From assembly GCA_003344405.1 (NCBI GenBank), contig NOWV01000047.1, positions 248,001 to 312,000 on the forward strand: a DNA stretch of 64,000 nucleotides, in the 5' to 3' direction. The DNA is from Trichoplax sp. H2 (Eukaryota; Placozoa; Uniplacotomia; Trichoplacea). Position numbers and translations under genes: made by a program. Below the pieces are notes generated by a model. That model had not been told where the DNA came from and did no database searches. It saw only the letters and a program-made list of their open reading frames with translations. This document shows, piece after piece, positions 36,701 through 48,867 of the stretch. The stretch's first letter is position 1; each line of letters starts with the position of its first letter.

Positions 36701-38019
36701 AGATTGGAATGCATTTGTGTTTAAAGCAGCAGTAACTGTATATGACTATGATTACTTGATTGTGTATCATATAATTCTATTTTAACGCTTTACTGCTAAC
36801 CGTTTACGAATACAATTTCCGGACAGCTATGGTCATCATTGGCATTACTCGTAGTCATTACATAAATTGTAAGTCCAAATATGATGACGTAGAGTTTAAT
36901 TCTTATCAGTTTAAAAGAATGTTGGATCCTGATAGTACCCAATAAACTCTTCAAATTCCAATATACTAATTTTCTAACTTGTTATTGTATTCCGATTTAA
37001 TAATTATATAATACATTATTTCATAGTTATGCTTACAATAGTCAAAGGATCTGTTTGCATGCCATATTTAAAGTATTACTATTTTAGCTTGTTTACTTAA
37101 TTTCATAATTCACTAGGTATATATATATATATTTAAAGAGTATTTTTTATGTATTACCGTATAACGAAAATCCAGTTGAGTTATACAAGACTGCAGTTTA
37201 TTAATTAAAGCGAGAATTCCACGTATTAATTTGCCATCGTTTTGTTTAAGCTATGGCTTACTCGTGCAGTGTTATTTCTTGCATTATAAAAGAATGTAAG
37301 TATGAAATATCGTAAATAGGAATCTATAGTGACTCTACGCGTTAGAAGGAAATGATAATCGAAGGTTACGTAATACGAACTGACAGTACTGCAGAATAGA
37401 GATCTTAGCTATTCCTCGAATATGTCTGCAATCATTACTAGTTAAAGCATAATTAAAAGTTAAAAAATATAGCAGTCCTTGAGTCCAGACTAAGAGCTCA
37501 GGGTTTTTAGAGCATTGACTAATTAGCTAATTAGTCTTGATCAGCTATAGAAAATGGCTGATTTTCGTATACGTATTGATCCTTGACTATATTTATAAAC
37601 GGCTTTAGATTGAAAATTTGCAGTAAAGTCGACTAGTCTTAATTAATTATAAGCAAATGGAGCTGATTTTAAGGATTTTAAGAATTCAAACCATAATATA
37701 TATTTTCGCCTAGATGAAAACATTTTAATCAATTTATTATTCATTTTAGTTAGTTAAAAAGTAAAACGGCAGCTCAAATCCATTAGAATTTGAGATCTAA
37801 TTGTAAAATTATAATTCAACAGAAATTAAGTCAAATCAGTTGACCTTAGTTAGATATAAGAAAGCTATAAACTGTAAAATGTAGGTATGAATTAAGCTCC
37901 AATGCCATTGCAATTAGGCAAAGAAAATTACAGCCTTGCACTACAGCAAGATACAGTTTCAGATTGATCATATCGTAATGGATGTTTCCCGGTACTTACA
38001 ATAATTTAATGCTTGAAAT
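33707..38019. other. Gene-poor AT-rich region
   Basis: No gene is supported over about 4.3 kb. A plus-strand frame at about 34214-34465, with a GTG and no early ATG, reads protein-like (LGTAMKFSEIDQFAIPADWN, GFLIFGFAVSP). It has no recognised family and could be an exon relic. The stretch 34600-38000 is very AT-rich with no repeat cluster that stands out. It is the 3' flank of the GPCR gene on its right side. Confidence 0.4.
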
Positions 38020-39138
38020 CTAGAGCAACATTTCTTCATGATCATCGTCTTGAGTTTCTGTATTAACCCATTGTATTGGATGGGTATTTTGCAAACCATC
38101 GGTGCTTGCAACTATAGTTTGAGTACTTGGATTGTGTACTTGGTAGTTAACATTTCTTGATAAATGATCAATTCTTGGATAGCTTGAAAAATTTATCTCT
38201 TTGGTACGAAGATTAAATAAGTACATAATTTCATCGCGAATACTACTAGTAAAAAAGGATACTAAAGCTGGATTGATGATAGGATAAGTCAGTGCTAAAT
38301 AACGAAATACAGAATAGACTAAACGTGTTGTCTCGTTAAAATAATATTGTTGTACAACAAATAGAATAAAAAAAGGCAACCAACATATAGCAAATAACCC
38401 GAGGACAAAAAATAATTGCCGAAGTACTTTCAAATTTCTGGACAAATTGGATTTTTGCACTGTTTGATTAATAGCATCGGCTAAGATTTTAGAGCCGCTC
38501 TTACGATTAATTTTGACGAGTGCTACTGAATATAGCATAATTGTGGTCAACATTGGAATAAATATTAATGTCACAAAAAAGATCGTTTGAAAGATTTGAT
38601 CGTTTTGAATTATTTGATGACTTCTGTTATCGTAGACACAAAATTGACTAGAATAGGGTCGATAAGTATAGAGTGGTATAAAACCAGTTACATAAGGAAT
38701 AATCCAAAATGCAGCAATTAAAATAGCAATATTTCTCGTATTGGATAATATTCGATGACGAAATGGTGTCAAGATGGACATCATTTTATCCAGGCAAATT
38801 CCACATATGTGCAAGTTATAACACGTAATAGAAGCAAAAGCAAAACTTGGCGATGTTGAACAGAGAAAAATCGATTGAAAGCGCCATTCTTCAAATACCC
38901 GACCGGGAAAGATATAGACGATAGGGATAGTGCATCCACATATAAACATACTACATAATATGGCATTGGATGGATTTCGCAAATTTTTGCGAATTAGAAT
39001 GATCGACAGAACAAATAAATTGGTCACTAAAATTAACATTGCGATTACTAGCCAAGCTGAGTTTTCGGCATTTAGGACAATTACTTTAGGGTCAGTTGTA
39101 GTAGGTAAAGTTAGATTAAGGCCACTTTGATTCCGCAT
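38020..39138 (-). CDS. Orphan class A (rhodopsin-like) GPCR, intronless
   Basis: This is a 372-residue seven-helix receptor in one exon from ATG at 39138 to TAG at 38020. The N-terminus has N-glycosylation sites at N3 and N8. Helix 1 spans about 29-50 with N40 at the conserved Asn position. A disulphide pair is likely between C93 (start of helix 3) and C167 (second extracellular loop). Helix 6 has CWLPF at 252-256, and helix 7 has NPALV at 289-293 followed by a helix-8-like stretch. Three class A microswitches are altered: the DRY site reads DKM (117-119), helix 2 has no Asp at the sodium site (NAILCSMFICGC), and NPxxY ends in Val. The opsin retinal Lys is absent (Leu six residues before the helix 7 Asn). 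The ligand is unknown. It probably belongs to a lineage-specific receptor group. Confidence 0.93.
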   Translation of the reverse strand: MRNQSGLNLTLPTTTDPKVIVLNAENSAWLVIAMLILVTNLFVLSIILIRKNLRNPSNAILCSMFICGCTIPIVYIFPGRVFEEWRFQSIFLCSTSPSFAFASITCYNLHICGICLDKMMSILTPFRHRILSNTRNIAILIAAFWIIPYVTGFIPLYTYRPYSSQFCVYDNRSHQIIQNDQIFQTIFFVTLIFIPMLTTIMLYSVALVKINRKSGSKILADAINQTVQKSNLSRNLKVLRQLFFVLGLFAICWLPFFILFVVQQYYFNETTRLVYSVFRYLALTYPIINPALVSFFTSSIRDEIMYLFNLRTKEINFSSYPRIDHLSRNVNYQVHNPSTQTIVASTDGLQNTHPIQWVNTETQDDDHEEMLL

Positions 39139-41589
39139 ACTGTAGTTCTTGCAGTAATTAACGGAGAAAGGTTTACTCGGATATAAGCAATAATTAGAAT
39201 AGCCACAAATTATGCCTTGGTATTTACACTTGCTTGAGAGATATTACAGTGAGTGATTTTTCTATGTCAACGTAAGGAAAAGATTAAATAAATTACTGCA
39301 TTATTTTCATACTTATGTAGCTAAAGGTGATAAAAAGATTTGTCTGGACTTTACTGTATCATGAATGGACTTTACCTTACAGCATGTCAATGGATGATCT
39401 ATGTAGATATCCCTAGAGGAGTATGAGGAGACTGAATAGAATCGTTACTTTTGGCCGAATGTAGTCAAATAGCCTTTTCCAATTACGGCTATTTCCCAAT
39501 ATTTTCAATATACAAGCTTTAACTGACATATAAAAAGTCTAATAGCCTTGTAGCCTGAAAGATCAAGATTATAATTACCGCTTTATAACACAATTCATGT
39601 CGATTGTTTACGGATTTTAATATGAAGAAATCGACCGTAAAGTGATACTTCTAAATATAACCGAAGGCGATTAATTTCTGACCTAGCCTCTAAACTGCTA
39701 ATACTACTCTTTTAAATCCAAAGCTATAAAAGTAGAAGCTTATGGTATTACTGAAAAGCTGTCGATATCTATGAACACATATATATAGTGTTGTTTAGTA
39801 TGGAATTGGCTTAAACCGCGTATAAGTGCTAAATTACCAACCTTTCACATAAGTTGAAAGCAATCAATATAGCTACTAGTAAACAAGATCAAGACGCTTA
39901 TTACCTTGAGCAAGTCAACCTGATCCAGTTTTATATTTATTTATTAAATACGAAGATGTGGAATAGACACTATTGACTATAATCTCTTGTTTGATAACTT
40001 ATCATCAATTTACAATGATATAGTTAAAGTTTAGTATTTGCGGTCAACGGCTGATTATTGATTAAAAAAAATGTGATTAAAGGTTACTAAAATAATAATT
40101 GTTTCGCCTCCGCAGTAAATGGAATAATTTCATTACGTCAAAATCCGATTTCTAACAACTTGTGCAATAAATAGTTTAATGATTGTACTAATAATCAGTT
40201 TTAGTTGACACAAATAAATGATTTTAAATTTGTTTGTTTGGTTAGTATCATGAATATATTAATTAAATCCTCGAAACATGACAGGTAGGATATTAGCGGG
40301 CATACGTTAACGCAACAAACTGAATTAGCATAGGCAGATCTTTAACAGCATGGTATCTACAAGATCTAATTAGATCAATGGAAAAGTTGTGTGTCATTTT
40401 TTAACTACAATAGCGTGAAGGCTTGCTGACAATATAGAAAATAAATTGGTTAGATTATGGTGAAACTTGGTGAAAGGTTATGATTGATTAGGCTAATGTT
40501 AGCTATAATTGAATGTGGACACAAATACCGTATAAATATCACAGTGGAATGTAAACTATCCTTGACAGTGGTTGATAGATTGTGAAATATGTTATTATAG
40601 TACGCAAGGTTTATAATGATTTGAGTACTTAGTATATTGGCTATATAATGCTATTTTTAGTAACTGCAAAAGTACCTGTATACCTATAGTATATCTAAGT
40701 TCGGAAAAGAGAATTGTTTATCTCTATATTTCTTTTTTACCGTATGAAATAGAATATTACTGATTTTAATGATGTAAAGAAAGACATTAAGCGCAGGTAT
40801 AATTTAATTTTTACTTACGTATATAGAGGAATATCCTCGTATTAAAGCATTTGATCATGTACTGATTTTATTTAATTAAATATCTTCGAATTTGTTATCA
40901 TCAGCCTCTGATACGGCAGCAACAACAGTTACGTTTTGTACTCCGATACTGTTTATCTTGAAATTGGCACAACTAGAACGAATGGATAGCTTCGACAATT
41001 CTTCTAAATAGAAATATTTCCCTTTTTATTATAGATATTTAGCTTTAATTATAATAACATGAACGCGTGTCAAAAAGGTAGCATTTCATCTTATTAGCTT
41101 CATAATTTTACATCATAGATTTTATATATCTGTTTGTTGCCTCTATAAATCCATAATATACGATGTAGTTGTAGCGTGAAACACTGTAATTCAGTAACCA
41201 AACAGAATCGATCCTTTTTTATACTAAAGCTGCAGTCGAATACTGGTAAAAGTTTGCGATGTAACATTAATGATATACCGGTTATAATCAACAACAGTTT
41301 TCCTAAATATAGTATGTAGCCATTGGGAAATAACACACATTTTTTCCTACAATATTGATAAACAAAATCTGACTCTATAGGATACTTTTGGTATGGCTCA
41401 TGATAACTGTTTACAATTTGATAGAATTGAAATCTACTTTATCAATTATATCGTAGTAGTTTGCAGTTATTTTGTTCCTTAAAGCAGCATCATAATTCAC
41501 GTGTCTTACTGATATTGAAGAGCCCGTGATGGAGCATAAAACTTATAGAATTTAATGCAAGTAATCTCATGAATCAAGTTTCAATAAAA
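39139..41589. other. Intergenic region, no supported gene
   Basis: AT-rich sequence between the GPCR start and the NIPSNAP 3' end. A minus-strand frame at 41100-41336 shows no family signal. A short acceptor-to-stop frame near 40878-41006 (minus) was considered as an extra exon and rejected because NIPSNAP ends cleanly at 41590. Confidence 0.5.
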
Positions 41590-44500
41590 TTACTTTAGTA
41601 ATGAGCAAGACATTGGCGTTAATATATCTGAGTCCATATGGCGTATGAGAGGAACTATAAATTAGAATAAGGAAATTTTATAGATTAGCACAGTGGGTAA
41701 AATTGATGCAACATTTACATAGGTTTGCATGGTATTTACCGGTATGCATCACACATTCGTCCCATCCAGGCTGACCCCAAGCACTTTCTCTAGCTTCGGA
41801 TCGTGTTGGTAAATCCTTATAGGCTAACGGTGATAAAAATTAAAGTACAAATGAGCAATTGACTATATGCAGCAAAGTTTTTAAAATGGATAATGAATAG
41901 TTAGTTATTGAGTATTTATAACCTATGCACCGCACCGTTGGTACGTTCGAATACAACTGATCAATATTAAATATGAGTTGAATACGGTAGCATTAATTGT
42001 ATAATTTACAATAGTAGCAACTACGTATGAGCTTTTGGTATCAAAGCATCTAGATATGGATTCCTTTGCGTTAAAGTAAGCGATACCTACGTATCATGAA
42101 AGAATTGACTTACACCATATATGATGAACAGTATATAATTCACCAATTTGCGTGAAAAGACCACATACAGGCTCATTATAATCTTTACGATAATTTATTC
42201 CTTTAGCCCTAGATAATACAAGTAGAGATATGGTAGCGAAAAATTTTAGGTAATTCCTTATAGTAACGATACTAATAGAGTTAGATTAAAGGTTTCTTAT
42301 CATGTTCGATTTGGTAAGAAGTGACTAAGAAATTCTATTACAAGTTTTTTTAATAGTTAATTTATATATTATAAAGATTGCAAGGCAATTACTACGTGTT
42401 TTGATTATTTGCGACTACATGTATGTATTAAGACGAATGAGGAAACCTAATTCGTCTATAGCCTACCAATGTTGCGCCCACTCTAATAAGCTTCCAGGCT
42501 ACAAAAGAAAAGTTACTTGTGAGCTCATGAGAATTGAATTAATATATTTATGATAGATACCAATAAACGTTTACTGCCCATGATATGCAAAAACTAGCAT
42601 TATGATTATGAATACAAATGCAAGTGGCCGTAAGCAGTGAACACACATAGGAGGTAGAATAAAACTGTATAGAGTATAGATAGCTATACACCATCTATCT
42701 GGTCTTATATTTGCGATTAGTGAGAAGGATTAGCCGCAATCTATCTCAGAGAAAATATTTGTTTGACAGTTGGATAGATAGATTGATTGATAATATTCAT
42801 ATTCAATCTATATTACGAACCTTTAGATGGTAGGTTCTAAGCTCGTATATATTACCGCCTGATCTAGGTTTGACGTCTCCCCAAAAACCGAATTCCTGAC
42901 ATAGATGATTATATCGTTTGGCAAGCAATTTATCCATAGCTTGAAGTACTTTCGATAAACCGGGATCATTTCGGCCGTGGCGATAGGTTTTTTCGTAGGT
43001 CTCATATCCGTTTTCGTGCATAAACATATGAACTGTTTAAGCAAAGGGTCACATATGGTGACACAAATTATTAGTCTTCATGTTATAAACTTACTATCAC
43101 AATATCAGCAAGTATTATAACTCCAAGTATCGATATATTTATTACACAATCATATATCAAATCACCACGAATGAAGATGTTAAAGATTTACTACTATGAA
43201 GGCAGACATAAAAACTTTCTCTTATCGTACAGTAAAATTGCAACAGTACTATGGCTAAATCGTGATTTATTCATTATCCAATTTTAAGAAAGGATATTAA
43301 GCAATAGGTGTACCTTTTCATATTGAGATAATGTAATCTACTTAAGTTATAGTGATGTTAGAGAATTAATATCTTATGATAAAAAGTACTTCACTATCTT
43401 TTATGCCAAATAGAATAACATGAGTTACTCAATCTAGGTCATTTGGAGCAAAATTTTCTATCATTATAACTTTGTTACTGTATAGGCTGAAGTGTGTTAA
43501 TATCCAAGTAGTCGATGTCTTAACGTACCAACTTGGTCCTGCTGGCCAATTTGAGTAGTCCAACTACCCAATAGTTTGCTAGGAATAAGTTCATTAACTT
43601 CTGGCAATGCCGTCTCACTATAAGAAAAATGGAAAGATACACACGTTAGTTTGTCTATCATATTTCATCTGAGCATTTCAGTTCCTTCTAATCCTGGACA
43701 AGTATCATGAAATTATATGAAAAGCAGTATACAGTAAATGAGATCATTGCTGGAGCTATTGGAACTTTCTATTTTTCTGTTATACAAACACTTGTTAATA
43801 AAAGGACGAAGCAATTGATCATCAAAATAGGACATGATTTATCATGATCTCTATTGGTTTCAGACTTACCATAGTTTGACGTATTCGTTAAAGTGTTGGG
43901 GTTGGACGATATGAACTGCAAAAATAGAAATGACCTGAGGTAAGATTATACAGTACACGTATTGCAAAATGGATTAATTCTGCCCAAATTACATCTCTAC
44001 TACCACGATGTACAAGCGCTTTGCTATTTGTCATCGTACTGAAACTAGAAGCAGGAACAGATGTACTGTTTAAAAGGAATATTGATAAAGCTCTACTAAA
44101 AGTGTCCTATTCTATAGTCCTCCATTGGAACGGTCATGGAATCCCTTTGAGGCAATTCTCTTGCTAGGCAGAGTAGGAGATGTTGGCACCTACTGCTGTT
44201 CATCGACTATTTCAAAACAACAATTCTAAAGCAAACAAAGGCCAATGCTCATTGAAAGTAGAGTACGTATCGACTGAAGAGTATCTTGCTCATCGATTCA
44301 ATCGATGAGCAAGAGAGATTGAAACAATTACTAGGAGATTCATTGAATGATTGTTATAGAGGAATAGAACGTACATTGCAATTCATAAATGCGATGCGAA
44401 TCTGTCAATAATTTGGAATGGGGCAATTCGCGTTTTCCTTTCTTGCCACCAAATAATAAATTAAGAAATCCTCCATTAGCAGGCACTTTCTCTCGGAGAG

Positions 44501-44621
44501 ATTCATTGGCATTTTTCTTAGTGGTTGTACTGTATGATGCAAGAGCTCGATTAGTTTGAGTTAAGGTTAAAGATAAACCATTTCGCAGGATATTGCGTGT
44601 CAACAACGCTGTTGCAGCCAT
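41590..44621 (-). CDS. NIPSNAP: NIPSNAP1/2-type mitochondrial protein, eight exons
   Basis: NIPSNAP proteins are mitochondrial ferredoxin-like (ABM-fold) proteins linked to mitophagy signalling. Exons are 44375-44621, 43870-43915, 43529-43617, 42821-43032, 42467-42498, 42114-42208, 41740-41823 and 41590-41654. They sum to 870 bases, 289 residues (human NIPSNAP1 is 284). The start MAATALLTRNILRNGLSLTL is basic, hydroxylated and lacks acids, as expected for a mitochondrial targeting peptide. Landmarks are HRIYELQ, GSWTTQIGQQDQV, LCQEFGFWGD, GGNIYELRTYHLKPGSLLEW, CGLFTQIGELYTVHHIW, YKDLPTRSEARESAWGQPGW and the tail VPLIRHMDSDILTPM. Intron phases agree throughout, though one donor (GTTCGT after the fourth exon) is non-canonical beyond GT. 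I cannot assign a vertebrate paralogue number. GTAC satellite lies about 60 bases upstream of the ATG. Confidence 0.96.
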
Positions 44622-44679
44622 GTTGGACTATTATGTCGAGGTGGGCCGAATTGGCGTGAGGAGGCGCAGACATCAGAAT

Positions 44680-44815
44680 CTACAGTATAGAGTGTACAGT
44701 ACTGTACGTTATACTGTACTCTAGTAACAGTACGGTACTGTACCATCAGTACCGTACAGTGGCAATACTGTACAGTACTGTACTGTGCACTGTACACTGT
44801 ACACTCTATACTTTC
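44680..44815. repeat. GTAC satellite cluster upstream of NIPSNAP
   Basis: ACAGTACTGTACGTTATACTGTAC, CAGTACGGTACTGTACC and GTACCGTACAGTGGC are followed by CTGTACAGTACTGTACTG and GTACACTGTACACTC. The block is largely its own reverse complement. It lies 60-200 bases 5' of the NIPSNAP start codon (44621, minus). Confidence 0.7.
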
Positions 44816-44859
44816 CAGACAGGGGGAGAATGGTCCTTGAGCAGAGTAAAACTACGCAG

Positions 44860-45330
44860 GCTGTTTTACTGGTCATTTCAAGTATATTGCATGTCTGTAG
44901 CGGAACACTATACTGACGTTGGAGGCTATCATGGACTGCTAAAATGAAAGGAGGTCGGCTTCTTCTTCTAGTAGTCCATGGCTTCGTGTAGTATGGTATA
45001 CTATCGTAAAAATATGAAGGCTATTTTATTGGTCAGCTCAAGTGTATTGCATGTCTGCAGTAGCAAACGATACTGTCGGCGATTGATACTCCAATTCCAG
45101 GCTATGATGGACTATTCAAAGAAGGCCGGTTTCTTCTTCTAGTAGTCCATGACTTCGTGTAGTATGGTATACTATCGTAAAAATATGAAGGCTATTTTAT
45201 TGGTCAGCTCAAGTGTATTGCATGTCTGCAGTAGCATGCTATACTGTCCGCGATTGATACTCCAATTCTAGGCTATGATGGACTATTCAAAGAAGGCCGG
45301 TTTCTTCTTCTAGTAGTCCATGATTTCGTA
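44860..45330. repeat. 171-bp tandem repeat related to the MITE-like family
   Basis: The block with TTTTATTGGTCAGCTCAAGT, GTATTGCATGTCTGCAGTAGC and TTCTTCTTCTAGTAGTCCATG recurs with a 171-base offset (44986 to 45157, then about 45299 partial). A diverged first copy begins near 44860 (TTTTACTGGTCATTTCAAGT). An inverted relative lies at 45602-45645. No gene is supported between here and RANBP1. Frames at 45388-46007 show no family and overlap the RANBP1 start out of frame. Confidence 0.7.
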
Positions 45331-46003
45331 TAGCATGGGAGAGATTTCGGTGATAGTCCAGTTATGGACTACAAAATATGATATTGAATGGAGCTAGTAA
45401 AGCAACAAGAACGAGAAAGACGTCCACTGGCCGGTCGAAATCCTATGCTAGCTTTTTCAATTCTCATTTTGATTTTTAATCAACGACTACGAGGGAAAGC
45501 AATCCCAGTTTTGATCCACCCTAAACCTTCCCCCTCACCATACAAAACCAAGCTAGCAGCCGAATTGGACCACCATCGTGGACAGTCTAGTGTACGTTTG
45601 TAGACATACGATATAGTTGAAATGACCAGGAAAAGAATCGACTAGTCATTATTTGCCCGAGTGAACGATCATTTCCGACCGCTACATCAAGTCCATCCGT
45701 CTCTCCTGTCATCAAAACATACCAACGAAGAGTAGAAGTCGAGTGTAGTAGACGATGTATGAGTTCATATCGTAGTATAATACCTATCAAATTGGATCAT
45801 GGCACTATTGTATACCAACTACCTTCCTGGGGTCCCGGTTCTGCTACGCATGCTCCTGCGATTAGCGCCAATTCAGCCCGCAACCAAATTCGCTGCTGTT
45901 ATTTTTGCTCGGCGTTGGAAAGCTTTCAATTCCAGTTAACAACTTGGCGTTGTGCTAACTATCGACCAAATATCACATCCATCCACGACCATTGTGCTAG
46001 GAA

Positions 46004-48867
46004 ATGAGCGATAGCAAAGTAAGTAGTCTATGGACAAATGAATCCAATCATTATTTCTTGTGGTGTAATCGTTAGAGGCTATTCAGTGACAGGATATGGA
46101 CCCTTTTCAAGTTGTCCTTCACTTTCGTTCTGTGATGCCATTCTAGCACTAGGACTAACATGGTTAGTCTAGGGCAGATTGACCAAGGCTGGAGAAAATA
46201 CAAAAGTTTCATCATGTAGTTGCTACTTGCTACCGATCCAGTTGAATGTTGAGTTTTACACTTCAGATTGTTCAATTTTGTATCTATAGGATCGTTTTAG
46301 TCATGTAGTCTGTACCGATAAAAGTCTGTCAAGGCGAGAAGGACAACTTGCTCCGCCAAGGTTGTGATGGAATAGCTATCAACCAAAGCTGCTACTTGTT
46401 GTTGTAAATGAATGTGATAACAATCTCAGCTATTTCCTTCATTCATGACATGTTAATATTTCAATTGTCACCATTGTCTACATAGCCATTGGCCGTCTGA
46501 TGGCAAGACGAGCTCATGCGCTGCTTAAATAGCAGCCATGACTGAGAGTAATCGATAGCATGAACTAACAAGAACGCTGAAAATTTCAACTCCAATTCTC
46601 TTAACCAAGCTGCTTTCAAGTTTTAACTTGCCCCACAATCCAATTTCATCCTTTTTTTCTCCACTGATCCAGTAATCTTTGTGGAAATGACTAAAAATGT
46701 TAAAATAGTGCAAGTCAGCTACGTGCTTGGCCACACAAGAGTAGATAGGATATAAAAAAGACAACGTATGAGCATATTATTGTAGAAATAGTAGGGCCAA
46801 AGCTACATTTTATGATAGTAGATGCTACTCTCTTATGAAAGATAGATTTAGATGAAATTCAATAGGCTCTAGCCATATCAATTAAGGAAATTTGAAGAAT
46901 AAGTACGTTACAGTAAGGATGAAGGCAATTGTCACCTTCACTATATATGTGCATACTTAAATAACCTCATCGCTCAAAACCCAATAGGATGATCTACAAA
47001 ATGCAATGGAACGATAGATCCACCCTGCTGTCATAATGCTGTAGAAGCAGTTGAGACAGTGAATCCTACTGTAGCAATTTGTAATCTGTGGCAATAGTGA
47101 TTGATTAGTAATTCAATCGTTCTTCGTCTTATGCTTTTCCCTGTCTTTATACCTTCAGTTTTAAGGCTAATCTCACTTAAACCTCGTATTTATTTGCTTT
47201 GCAGGACGAACCTCCTCAGAGCCCGGATGTCCAATTCGAACCAATTGTCACTCTAGCTCCAGTTGAGGTTAAAACTAATGAAGAAAATGAAAGTGTTTTA
47301 TTTGCTGAGTAAGTGAAAATAAACGATGCCATCACGTTATACCGTATACTAGCGTATTAGGATAGATAGCATACTCTGAAAGACTACTGCAGACATACTG
47401 CACAATATACAGTACTCCGTCGCCACAGTTGACGACGTACACGATAGCATCAAATGATTGCTAGAAATGTACAACGCTGTCTGCAGTTTTATTCCTCATG
47501 GTGTTTAGGAGAAGGAGTCTCGCCTGTTGAATTGAATAGTAGTATTCACGTATACACGACTCGAAATACATTCAATAGTAAACTACTACAGTAACTGCTA
47601 TAGACTGCAGGCATCATATTCATAGTACTGTAGCATAAATTTACATCGTACTAAACTACCGCTACATAGATATCATATTTATAAATAGAAAAGCGTAACA
47701 ATGATCACTACATCAGATTGCCAATCGAGATCTCGCTGTCGAACATGACACTATTTTTTGTAAATGTTTTCGGCTACCCTCCTCAGGAGAGCTAGGCTAT
47801 ACAGGTTTGACAAGGCAAATGATCCTCCCGAATGGAAAGAACGTGGAACTGGTGAAGTTAAAATTCTAATAGGAAATGAAGACAATAAAAAAAGGATTGT
47901 TATGAGACGTGATAAAACATTAAAAGTTTGCTGTAACCATTATGGTAAATCATACCTGTTAATTAGACTGAAATTATTGATATAATATGAAGTTACACCA
48001 TTTTTTTCCCCATATTATTGAATTAATTACTATAACTATGAAATATACCTAGTGGTGTTGCTACAGTAATACAGTGCTTATTGTTCCGAGTTGAACAGTC
48101 TGCGATCTCAATGTACTGATTATATATATATAGCGTGTATACAGTTATAATGGTGAATATTAAAATTGAAAGTTTATGTAGATTCATTTTATTTATATAA
48201 TTATAATTTATGTAGTCTCTCCGGATATGAAATTAATACCAAGTGCAGGAAGTGATAAGGCCTGGGTCTGGACAACGTCGTGTGATTTTGCTGATGAAGT
48301 ATCAACACCTGAAAATCTGGCAATACGATTTAAAGATTCAACTAGTAAGTTATTAACAAAACAATAATCGAATTGTTATGATTTATTTCATCGCTCTGTA
48401 GTTCAACGCTGCTGCAATAAGTTTCCTTATCTAGTACTAAAGCAATAGTAACAGTAATGATCATCGCAGAAAACAGTAATGTATAACGATCACTTACCTA
48501 TCAGCTACAACAAAACTTTTTAGTTGCTTGTAGATTTAAGGATGTATTCGAGACTGCTGAACCTTCGACATCCGAAAAAGATGAAAGTAAGGATGTTGCA
48601 GATAGATTAGAGGGACTAAGTGTAGCGGAATCGAAAGAAAGCGCTAACTCAGGTGATAATGAAAAGGATGATAATAGTAATGAGGCAGCCAAGGAAGCTA
48701 GCACGAACGAGCCAACGAATGAAGGAAGTAGCAATGAGACGGCCAACGAAAGCCAACAGGAAGCAGGTGAAGAAAAAAAATCTGAAGATGATAATCAATC
48801 TGCTGAAGCGAGTGCAACAAAAGAAGAAAGTAGTTCAGTTAAAGCAGCTGCGGCGACTGAAAACTGA
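46004..48867 (+). CDS. RANBP1: Ran-binding protein 1, five exons
   Basis: RanBP1 is a cytoplasmic protein that binds Ran-GTP, dissociates it from transport receptors and helps RanGAP. Exons are 46004-46018, 47205-47308, 47787-47944, 48216-48344 and 48524-48867, totalling 750 bases (249 residues; human 201). The tiny first exon gives MSDSK, joined to [20 protein letters not shown]. The Ran-binding (PH-like) domain follows: [56 protein letters not shown] and LAIRFKDST, ending [11 protein letters not shown]. The C-terminus ([20 protein letters not shown] and beyond) is a long acidic, Ser/Asn/Glu-rich low-complexity tail that explains the extra length. The first intron is about 1.2 kb. Confidence 0.97.

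Noticed and set aside
38020-39138. The GPCR as an opsin
   Set aside because: Leu, not the retinal-binding Lys, stands six residues before the helix 7 Asn, and the DRY region is degenerate.
40878-41006. A minus-strand acceptor-to-stop segment as the last NIPSNAP exon
   Set aside because: The exon at 41590-41654 gives the conserved NIPSNAP ending in phase, and this segment has no resemblance.
45759-46007. An 82-codon plus-strand frame ending at the RANBP1 start
   Set aside because: It is out of frame with RANBP1, shows no family, and lies in repeat-derived 5' flank.
48501-48746. A Ser/Leu-rich minus-strand frame
   Set aside because: It is the antisense of the acidic RANBP1 tail.
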